Source: Pseudomonadota bacterium
Lineage (GTDB): Bacteria; Pseudomonadota; Alphaproteobacteria; Rhizobiales; Hyphomicrobiaceae
DNA length: 7,511 bases
Assembly (NCBI GenBank): GCA_003242645.1
Contig: QGVC01000176.1
Coordinates: 1 to 7,511 of the forward strand
Reading direction: 5' to 3'
In this document: positions 1 to 5,454 of the stretch, one piece after another
Numbering within the stretch: position 1 is the first letter of the stretch
How the letters are laid out: every line of letters begins with the position of its first letter
The notes under the pieces: model-generated
What the model saw: only the letters and a program-made list of their open reading frames with translations
Told to the model about the DNA's origin: nothing
Databases searched by the model: none
Translations under genes and position numbers: made by a program

Positions 1-17
1 CGCGAGGTCGAAGCCCA

Positions 18-1217
18 ATGAGAGGACCACTGAAGGGCGTCAGGGTCCTCGATATGACGTCGGTTCTACTCGGCCCGTTCGCGACGCAATTCCTTGGCGA
101 CATGGGTGCCGACGTCATCAAGATCGAAACTCCTGCCGGCGATATCACCCGTTACATCCCGCCGCAGCGGCACAAGCAGATGGGTTTCATGTTCCTCTGC
201 GCCAACAGGAGCAAACGCAGCGTCGTTCTCGATCTCAAGAAGGACGAGGCTCGCGAAGCGATGCTGCGTCTGGTGCGCGTGGCGGACGTGCTGGTCTACA
301 GCATTCGTCCCGCTGCGATGGCGCGGCTCGGGCTCGATTACGAAACACTCAGGGCTGAGAACCCGCGGCTAATCTACTGCGGGGCGTATGGATTCAGCGA
401 GCGTGGGCCTTATCGCGGCCGTCCGGCTTACGACGACATCATTCAGGCTGCCTGCGGGATTGCCGCATTACAACGCAATAGCGATGGCGAGCCCCGGTAT
501 GCCAACACGGTGCTTGCGGACAAGACCGTCGGCCTGCATGTGCTCGCCGCGATCGTAATGGCACTTTACGAGCGCGAAAGATCCGGTGAAGGGCAGGCGA
601 TCGAAGTGCCGATGTTCGAGACGATGGTTCCCTTCATCATGTTGGAGCATCTTGCCGGCGCCACCTTTAGCCCAAGCGAAGGGGAAATGGGCTATCGGCG
701 GCTGATGGTCGAGCACCGGCGGCCTTATGCAACGAAGGATGGGTACATCGGCATTCTCCCCTACACGACCGAGCAATGGCAGCGCTTTTTCCGGATTGCC
801 GGACGCGAGGAGATGCTTGAGGACCCTCGTGTTCTAGATGCTGAAACACGCAGCCGACATGTGGGGGAGCTCTACGCCATGGTGGCGGAAATTATGCCCA
901 CGCGAACCACCCAGGAGTGGCTAAAGTTGCTCGAGGAGAACGACATCCCCCACATGCCGGTGAACGAGCTCGAGGACTTGCTCAACGATCCGCACCTCAA
1001 AGCTATCGATTTCATACGGGAAATCGACCACCCGAGCGAAGGCCGCATCCGGACATTCGATGTCCCCATCACCTTCTCTCGCACGCCCGGAGGAATCGAG
1101 CGGCCCGCACCACGACTGGGCGAGCACACACGGGAAGTGTTGATGGAGCTTGCCGGCTACAGTGCCGATGAAATCGATCAGCTCTCAGCTTGCGGCGCCA
1201 TTCGTGTTGCCAGCTAA
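18..1217 (+). CDS. CaiB/BaiF family (class III) CoA-transferase
   Basis: This 399-residue protein is probably a cytoplasmic enzyme that moves CoA from a donor thioester to a carboxylic acid. The N-terminus has the family pattern LKGVRVLDMTSVLLGPFATQ (residues 5-24), followed by GDMGADVIKIE. NPRLIYCGAYGFSERGPY (115-132) and the YDD at 138-140 match the conserved core. Asp168 in LADKTVGLH aligns with the catalytic Asp of formyl-CoA transferase (Asp169), which forms the acyl-aspartyl anhydride. The C-terminal APRLGEHTREVL (364-375) is also typical, and the length is normal for a full protein. A GAGG at 4-7 lies 10 nt before the ATG. No in-frame stop is visible upstream, but the family N-terminus fits this start. 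The gene may belong to an operon that begins outside the window. The donor and acceptor acids are unknown; linkage to the acyl-CoA dehydrogenase and TRAP genes suggests it activates the imported acid (inference). Confidence 0.93.
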   Translation: MRGPLKGVRVLDMTSVLLGPFATQFLGDMGADVIKIETPAGDITRYIPPQRHKQMGFMFLCANRSKRSVVLDLKKDEAREAMLRLVRVADVLVYSIRPAAMARLGLDYETLRAENPRLIYCGAYGFSERGPYRGRPAYDDIIQAACGIAALQRNSDGEPRYANTVLADKTVGLHVLAAIVMALYERERSGEGQAIEVPMFETMVPFIMLEHLAGATFSPSEGEMGYRRLMVEHRRPYATKDGYIGILPYTTEQWQRFFRIAGREEMLEDPRVLDAETRSRHVGELYAMVAEIMPTRTTQEWLKLLEENDIPHMPVNELEDLLNDPHLKAIDFIREIDHPSEGRIRTFDVPITFSRTPGGIERPAPRLGEHTREVLMELAGYSADEIDQLSACGAIRVAS

Positions 1218-1582
1218 TCGATCGGAACATCGTCGCGCGGTGGCAATGGCGGTGAGTAGAGCACAATCAGCCGCAAAGGCTCGGCGCCGCGAGCAATCAC
1301 TTCGTGCTCGAGTTTCGGAGGAATGCGCACCACGGTCCCGGGGCCGCAACGCCGAGGTGCTTGGTCACCGAGGGTCACATCCGCCTCCCCTGAGATAATG
1401 TAGATGACTTGATACTCGGTTTCGTGGGCGTGCCGTTCCGCTGCACCGCCGGGGGCTATTTCGCCCAGCACCATTTCGAAATTGCCGCAAAAGCTCCCAT
1501 CGACGAGACGACGGTTAACCGTTCCGCTGTGGCCCGGCGGTGAATAGCGAGGCAGCTCGTCCAAGCTCTCGATCCACTTCAT
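1214..1582 (-). CDS. Small single-domain cupin protein
   Basis: This 122-residue protein is a single cupin beta-barrel. Motif 1 is visible as GGAAERHAHETEYQVIYIIS (residues 45-64), with metal-ligand candidates His51, His53 and either Glu56 or Gln58. Motif 2 is GPGTVVRIPPKLEHEV (80-95), with His93 as the last ligand. Small cupins of this kind include isomerases, decarboxylases, dioxygenases and non-catalytic binding proteins; nothing here decides between them. An in-frame ATG lies further upstream at 1663, but the ATG at 1582 has a perfect AAGGAGG Shine-Dalgarno 6 nt away and begins directly with the conserved part, so I chose it. The gene points away from the IclR-type regulator across an 89-bp shared control region. 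Its stop codon overlaps that of the CoA-transferase by 4 nt. It is probably controlled by the neighbouring regulator and serves the same pathway (inference). Confidence 0.88.
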   Translation of the reverse strand: MKWIESLDELPRYSPPGHSGTVNRRLVDGSFCGNFEMVLGEIAPGGAAERHAHETEYQVIYIISGEADVTLGDQAPRRCGPGTVVRIPPKLEHEVIARGAEPLRLIVLYSPPLPPRDDVPID

Positions 1583-1588
1583 GGATTT

Positions 1589-1595
1589 CCTCCTT
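1589..1595 (-). promoter_or_regulatory. Shine-Dalgarno of the cupin gene
   Basis: The reverse strand reads AAGGAGG, a perfect match to the anti-16S consensus, 6 nt before the ATG at 1582. This decides the start of the cupin gene over the longer reading frame that begins at 1663. Confidence 0.85.
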
Positions 1596-1609
1596 CCGTG
1601 TTTCAAAAA

Positions 1610-1638
1610 ACTATTGCGGTTCCGCGGCATCACTGCAA
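1610..1638 (-). promoter_or_regulatory. Weak candidate promoter for the cupin gene
   Basis: On the reverse strand, TTGCAG (1638-1633) is followed after 17 nt by AATAGT (1615-1610). These match the sigma-70 consensus at 3 of 6 and 4 of 6 positions. Transcription would begin near 1603, about 20 nt before the ATG and just ahead of the Shine-Dalgarno. The match is weak and the call rests mainly on position. Confidence 0.2.
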
Positions 1639-1642
1639 GAAT
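1614..1642 (+). promoter_or_regulatory. Weak candidate promoter for the regulator operon
   Basis: TTGCGG (1614-1619) and AAGAAT (1637-1642) are separated by 17 nt and match sigma-70 at 3 of 6 and 4 of 6 positions. Transcription would begin near 1649, so the dyad at 1657-1673 would lie just downstream of the start point, where a bound regulator could block RNA polymerase. It overlaps the reverse-strand candidate promoter of the cupin gene. Position is the main support. Confidence 0.2.
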
Positions 1643-1656
1643 GAGATTGGAACAGT

Positions 1657-1673
1657 ATTTCACACAGTGAAAT
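1657..1673. promoter_or_regulatory. 17-bp dyad, candidate operator of the IclR-type regulator
   Basis: ATTTCAC and GTGAAAT are perfect 7-bp inverted arms separated by ACA. The dyad covers the first two bases of the regulator's ATG (1672-1674) and occupies the place where a Shine-Dalgarno would be; no good Shine-Dalgarno is visible for that gene. IclR-family proteins commonly bind short palindromes in the divergent region beside their own gene, so this is the best operator candidate here. Its centre (1665) is about 60 bp upstream of the transcription start predicted for the cupin gene. A bound regulator could therefore repress its own operon and also influence the cupin promoter (inference). 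Confidence 0.45.
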
Positions 1674-2493
1674 GCCAGTTTATCAGCCTATCAATGCACT
1701 GCTACGTGGTCTGGAGGTGTTGAAGGTCGTCAATCGCCTCCGCGTCGCCACTGTAGGTGATGTGCATCGGGAAACCGGTTACCCGAAATCATCTATTGTC
1801 CGCATTCTCGAAACGCTGATCGAAGCGGGCTACGTCTCAACCTCGCCAGACGGCCGCGGCTACGTCGCCACTGCGAGAACACTGCAACTAGCAACGTCTA
1901 CGGGAATTCACGCCGAGCTATTGGAAGTGGCGCTGCCGTTGCTTAGAGAATTTCAACGTGAGGTCGTCTGGCCATCTGATTTCGCGTGTTTCGACACTGA
2001 TGCGATGGTGATCCTCGAGACAAGCCGGCAGCCCGGAACACTCTCGGTGAATCGTATGGTGGGCGATCGCCTTCCAGTTCTCCAGACCGCCCTCGGGCGA
2101 GCTTATCTCGCCTTTTGCCAGCCGGCCGAACACGAGGCGGTGATCGCGCGACTGAGGACGTCCACGGCACCCGAGGATAGGTTGGCCCGAAATTCTGCAG
2201 CGCTCGAAGCGGAATTGGCGAAGGTTCGCAAACTCGGCTACGCCATCAATGATGGGCACACACTGCCTCAGATTCGAGCCATCGCAATGCCGATCTTGTG
2301 CGAAGGCTACGCTGTCGCCTCGTTCAACGTCATCTCCATTGCAAAAGCCATGACGATTGACGAGGTGGTTGATCATTTTGGGCCGCCAATGCGGCGCACG
2401 GCCCAGGCTATCAGTACCGCATTGGAGAAACGCAAATCTTCGAAGCGACTTCCGCAACACTCACAAAGAGGGTACCCGCGACATGGACTTTAG
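1672..2493 (+). CDS. IclR-family transcriptional regulator, MhpR-like
   Basis: This 273-residue DNA-binding regulator has an N-terminal winged helix-turn-helix at about residues 8-65, with the recognition region VHRETGYPKSSIVRILETLI at 31-50. A C-terminal IclR effector-binding domain spans about 80-255. REVVWPSDFACFDTDAMVILE (97-117 inclusive of flanks), MVGDRLPVLQTALGRAYLAF (129-148) and AMTIDEVVDHFGPPMRR resemble my recollection of E. coli MhpR, the activator of 3-hydroxyphenylpropionate catabolism. That similarity is from memory and unaligned, and effector identity does not follow from it. The ATG at 1672 gives the usual short lead before the HTH, but no clear Shine-Dalgarno precedes it. 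The last 11 nt overlap the acyl-CoA dehydrogenase start, which indicates one transcript. The tail after about residue 252 is basic and appears to be unconserved extra sequence. It probably controls this operon and perhaps the divergent cupin gene. Confidence 0.92.
   Translation: MPVYQPINALLRGLEVLKVVNRLRVATVGDVHRETGYPKSSIVRILETLIEAGYVSTSPDGRGYVATARTLQLATSTGIHAELLEVALPLLREFQREVVWPSDFACFDTDAMVILETSRQPGTLSVNRMVGDRLPVLQTALGRAYLAFCQPAEHEAVIARLRTSTAPEDRLARNSAALEAELAKVRKLGYAINDGHTLPQIRAIAMPILCEGYAVASFNVISIAKAMTIDEVVDHFGPPMRRTAQAISTALEKRKSSKRLPQHSQRGYPRHGL
2468..2472 (+). promoter_or_regulatory. Shine-Dalgarno of the acyl-CoA dehydrogenase
   Basis: GAGGG within AAAGAGGG lies 10 nt before the ATG at 2483, inside the 3' end of the regulator gene. 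It supports the start at 2483 over the in-frame ATG at 2357, which would add 42 residues that do not resemble the family. Confidence 0.55.
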
Positions 2494-3685
2494 TGTGAGG
2501 GAGGAACTTGAAGCGCTGCGTGCGAGCGTTCGGCGCTTCTACGAAACCGAAATAAAACCGAAAATCGCAGATTACGAGTCCCGCCGTATTTTTCCTCGCG
2601 ACATCATCGAAAAAATGGGTGCCGCGGGCTTTTTTGGCGCGGCATTCGGAGAGGATGTCGGCGGCAGCAACATCGGTTTCGAAGCCGTTGCCGTAATCTC
2701 TGAAGAGATTTCTCGCCTGCGTCCCGAATTCGGCTACACAATGAACATGCAGGCGATGACGTGCCCCATGACGATTTACAACTGGGGTACGGAAGAGCAG
2801 GTCCAGCGTTTCGTGCCTGACCTGATCGCCGGACGAGCCATCGGCATGTTTGCATTGACCGAGCCGGGTGGGGGATCGGATGCGGCCGGATCCATGCAGA
2901 CGCGTGCTGAGCGCCGGGGGGATCGGTACATCCTCAACGGTTCGAAGATGTGGATCACCTTTTCCGATCAATGCGATACTGGTTTATTGTTTGCGAAAAC
3001 CGATCCGAATGCCGGCCATCGCGGCATAACGGCCTTCATCGTTGAGCCGAAGAGGTTCAAGGGGTTCACCGCCACCCCGATTGAGATGCGTGGCCTCTCT
3101 CCAGTTCTTCGAACCTGTGCGGTTTCGCTGGAGGATTTCGAGGTCCCGGTGGAAAACCGGCTCGGCGCCGAAGGCGACGGTTTCAAGGTGGCGATGAGCG
3201 CGCTTGATTTTGGCCGCTTGACGGTTTCTGCGCGACTTACTGGTTTAGCGCAAGCCTGCTTCGAGCTGGCGACTGACTATGCAAAGACGCGCGTCGTCGG
3301 AGGGCAGCCAATCGGCCGCTATCAGATGGTGCAGCACCAGATTGCGGATATGGCCGTAGAGATCGAGGCAGCACGCCTTCTGACAGCTAAGACGGCGTGG
3401 CTCATGGACACCAACCAGCCTGCTCGTCGTGCGGCATCCTACAGCAAGTATTTTGCGGGCAACGTGGCAAAGAAAGCGGCTCTCGCCACAGCGGAAATTT
3501 ATGGCGGATATGCGCTCGCTGACGAGTATCCGATCTCTTATTACACCGCCTACATCAACATGCTGCATGTCGGAGAAGGCTCGCCCAATGTGCAGCGTAT
3601 ATTGATTGCGGAGGACGCACTCGGATACAAGGATGCCAATAGACATCCTATCAAGCGCCGATCTCTCAACCAAAAGGCGGCCTAA
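2483..3685 (+). CDS. Acyl-CoA dehydrogenase family flavoprotein
   Basis: This 400-residue cytoplasmic FAD enzyme is expected to oxidise an acyl-CoA to the 2,3-enoyl-CoA and pass electrons to ETF. The N-terminal helical domain is about 1-120. The FAD/substrate signature MFALTEPGGGSD is at 122-133, followed by the beta-domain with YILNGSKMWIT (149-159). The C-terminal helical domain includes LDFGRLTVSARLTGLAQA (241-258). The candidate catalytic base is Glu365 in GEGSPNVQR (364-372), which aligns with the Glu of the EGT-x-x-x-QR motif in medium-chain enzymes. The stretch usually written RDxR before that motif is replaced by YYTAYINML, and RxxFG appears as TRVVGG (269-274), so it is a divergent subgroup. 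The start at 2483 gives normal length; a longer frame opens at 2357. It follows the regulator with an 11-nt overlap and precedes dctP by 44 nt with no terminator. The substrate is unknown; in context, probably the CoA ester of the imported acid. Confidence 0.93.
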   Translation: MDFSVREELEALRASVRRFYETEIKPKIADYESRRIFPRDIIEKMGAAGFFGAAFGEDVGGSNIGFEAVAVISEEISRLRPEFGYTMNMQAMTCPMTIYNWGTEEQVQRFVPDLIAGRAIGMFALTEPGGGSDAAGSMQTRAERRGDRYILNGSKMWITFSDQCDTGLLFAKTDPNAGHRGITAFIVEPKRFKGFTATPIEMRGLSPVLRTCAVSLEDFEVPVENRLGAEGDGFKVAMSALDFGRLTVSARLTGLAQACFELATDYAKTRVVGGQPIGRYQMVQHQIADMAVEIEAARLLTAKTAWLMDTNQPARRAASYSKYFAGNVAKKAALATAEIYGGYALADEYPISYYTAYINMLHVGEGSPNVQRILIAEDALGYKDANRHPIKRRSLNQKAA

Positions 3686-3729
3686 CAAGATCGTCACAAA
3701 CTAATCAAAACAACCGAGGAGGAAGGCTC

Positions 3730-4761
3730 ATGACGTTGACACGCCGCAACATGCTGGCCGCTGCTGGCCTTGCGTTTGGTTTCTCGCTGCTGCCGCCCCC
3801 TGCAAATGCACAGGATACAGTGGAACTACGCTTCGCGGACTCCTTTCCGGTGCAACACTTTCTGTCTCGCGAAGGGATGGTCTACTTCATGAATCGGGCA
3901 ACCGAGTTGTCCGGTGGTAAGATCAAATGGACACATTTCCCCGCCGAGCAGATCGCTAAAGCAGACGGCATCCTGCAAGCAATTCGTACCAACCGCGTTG
4001 ATGCAGGGTACATTGGTCCAGGCTACGTGTCAGACCGTATGCCGCTTGCGAATGTGGCGCAGCTGCCGGGCTTAGCTTCGAGTGCCACCCAGGCATCAAA
4101 GGCATTCTATAAGGTTGTAATGGAAGGCTCAATTCGGGAGGAATATAAGGCGAACGGCCTTGTACCGCTGTTAGCCGTGGTGTTGCCACCTTATCAGCTC
4201 GTCCTCAAGAATGGCCCCGCTAGGAATCTGGAAGAAATCAAGGGGCTGCGGCTCCGTTCGGCCGGCGGAAGCATGAATCTCACGGCAACAGCAATTGGCG
4301 CAACCTATGTCGCTATGCCCGCACCTGAGATGTACCTCGCGATGGAGCGCGGCGTAATCGACGGAACCTTCCTCGCATTCAACAGCGTCAAGCCTTACAA
4401 CGTCCATGAGATTGCTAAGGCTATAAGCACCAACGGATCGTTTGGCAGTTTTGCTATTTCTGCAGCCATCAATGAACGTACTTTCAACAAGCTTGACCCC
4501 GAGCTGCAGAAGGTCTTGCTTCAGGCGGGGCAGGAAGCCAGCAAGCATCTCATTGAGTATATGGAAGCCGAGGTGGAAGGGCTGCTCAAGGAGTTCAAAG
4601 AAAAAGGCATCGAGCTCTATGCCTTCGAGGAGGCCGATTTAAAGGCGATCAATGAGCGTCTCTCCACTGTGGCGGATGAGTGGGTCGCCCGGATGGAGGA
4701 ACGCAAGCTCGACGGCCGCAAGGTGCTTGAAGAATACAAAGCTGCTCTCGCGGCGAATTGA
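3730..4761 (+). CDS. dctP: TRAP transporter periplasmic substrate-binding subunit (DctP family)
   Basis: This 343-residue exported protein captures an organic acid in the periplasm and delivers it to DctQM. Residues 1-27 are a signal peptide: TRR at 4-6, a hydrophobic stretch from Leu9 to Leu21, and a cleavage site ANA|QD after Ala27. The mature part begins VELRFADSFPVQHFLSREGM, typical of the family. KGLRLRSAGG (171-180) carries Arg176 at the position of the conserved arginine that pairs with the ligand carboxylate in DctP proteins. MERGVIDGTFLAFNSV (205-220) is the following conserved block. A strong Shine-Dalgarno, GAGGAGG at 3716-3722, lies 7 nt before the ATG and suggests high translation. 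The ligand-contact residues beyond the arginine do not identify the substrate. The gene lies between the dehydrogenase and dctQ; the gap before dctQ holds a strong hairpin that may set subunit ratios. Confidence 0.94.
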   Translation: MTLTRRNMLAAAGLAFGFSLLPPPANAQDTVELRFADSFPVQHFLSREGMVYFMNRATELSGGKIKWTHFPAEQIAKADGILQAIRTNRVDAGYIGPGYVSDRMPLANVAQLPGLASSATQASKAFYKVVMEGSIREEYKANGLVPLLAVVLPPYQLVLKNGPARNLEEIKGLRLRSAGGSMNLTATAIGATYVAMPAPEMYLAMERGVIDGTFLAFNSVKPYNVHEIAKAISTNGSFGSFAISAAINERTFNKLDPELQKVLLQAGQEASKHLIEYMEAEVEGLLKEFKEKGIELYAFEEADLKAINERLSTVADEWVARMEERKLDGRKVLEEYKAALAAN

Positions 4762-4785
4762 CCGAGTCAAACCAGCGATGCTTTG

Positions 4786-4821
4786 CCCGGCAGAATGGCC
4801 CTGGAAGGGCCCTCTGCTGGG
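4786..4821 (+). other. Strong intercistronic hairpin between dctP and dctQ
   Basis: In the 108-nt gap, an 8-bp lower stem (CCCGGCAG 4786-4793 with CTGCTGGG 4814-4821, one G-U pair) carries a small internal loop (AAT against CT). Above it is a perfect 6-bp upper stem (GGCCCT 4797-4802 with AGGGCC 4806-4811) closed by a GGA triloop. A pyrimidine-rich run, not a clean U-tract, begins about 9 nt later (4831-4842). Likely roles are protection of the dctP mRNA 3' end or partial termination, either of which would give more DctP than DctQM. Both are inference; the structure itself is read directly. Confidence 0.7.
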
Positions 4822-4869
4822 TAGTCCGATTTCTTCCTCCTCTGCGCTATTCCGCGGGACCATTCATCG

Positions 4870-5454
4870 ATGCAGGCGATCGACAACGTGCTCACCCGAA
4901 TTGAGAATGCGCTGGCGGCTCTTTCGCTAATAAGCGTCTTTGTGATGATGCTGCTGGTGAGCGCGGATGCCGTCAGCCGTTATCTCTTCAACGCGCCGCT
5001 CCAAGTTCAATACGAATTTACAACTTACTACTTGATGGTGATCAGCATTTTGCCGGCGCTTTCGTGGACCTATCGGATGCAGGGGCACATCCGGGTCAAT
5101 CTCTTGGAGCTGACGATGCCGACTGGTGTGCGCGTCGCCTGGCGGCTGATCTCGCTCTTCCTATCCTTCTTGTTGTTCGCGGCAATCACCTGGTACTCCG
5201 GAATTTTTGCTTACGAAGTCTGGGCCGATGGGGACGCGCTTTTCGGAGTGATCGACTGGCCTGTGTGGTTAGCCCGGATCTGGGTCCCACTCGGCACGGG
5301 GGTCCTGTCGCTTCGGCTCGCCTTCGATCTAATCGAAACACTGATCGCAATGGGCCGTGGAGACTCTGGCGCCCTTCTTGAACGGATCGATGCTTTCGAC
5401 GAAATCGCGCAAGCTCAGGCTACATCCGGCGAGAGGGACAGGACAGCATCATGA
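4870..5454 (+). CDS. dctQ: TRAP transporter small membrane subunit (DctQ family)
   Basis: This 194-residue inner-membrane protein is the small four-helix subunit that pairs with DctM. Hydrophobic segments lie at about 15-35, 50-67, 92-112 and 131-155. The family pattern is clear: SADAVSRYLFNAPLQVQYEF (31-50) and then GHIRVNLLEL (72-81), the usual G-H-I-x-V-x-L motif after helix 2. The tail from about 160 is hydrophilic and probably cytoplasmic. The ATG at 4870 has only a modest GGGA (4856-4859) 10 nt upstream, weaker than the dctP site, which agrees with lower synthesis. The stop overlaps the dctM start (ATGA at 5451-5454), so dctQ and dctM are probably translationally coupled. Confidence 0.92.
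   Translation: MQAIDNVLTRIENALAALSLISVFVMMLLVSADAVSRYLFNAPLQVQYEFTTYYLMVISILPALSWTYRMQGHIRVNLLELTMPTGVRVAWRLISLFLSFLLFAAITWYSGIFAYEVWADGDALFGVIDWPVWLARIWVPLGTGVLSLRLAFDLIETLIAMGRGDSGALLERIDAFDEIAQAQATSGERDRTAS

Noticed and set aside
1616..1625. Short inverted repeat GCGG-TT-CCGC as a second operator
   Set aside because: Only 4-bp arms of G and C; expected often by chance in this GC-rich DNA.
1583..1663. 27-residue N-terminal extension of the cupin from an ATG at 1663
   Set aside because: The extension would run through the divergent control region, does not look like a cupin, and the ATG at 1582 has a perfect Shine-Dalgarno.
1918..2460. 180-codon open frame on the - strand inside the regulator gene
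   Set aside because: No family pattern and entirely antisense to a well-supported IclR-family gene; high GC makes such long shadows common.
2357..2482. 42-residue N-terminal extension of the acyl-CoA dehydrogenase from an ATG at 2357
   Set aside because: It lies in the conserved end of the regulator gene, is basic and unlike the family, and the start at 2483 gives the normal length.
2411..2971. 186-codon open frame on the - strand inside the acyl-CoA dehydrogenase gene
   Set aside because: Antisense shadow; composition is not protein-like and the opposite strand encodes the conserved flavoprotein.
3245..3697. 150-codon open frame on the - strand at the 3' end of the dehydrogenase gene
   Set aside because: Antisense shadow with no recognisable motif and no supporting ribosome-binding site.
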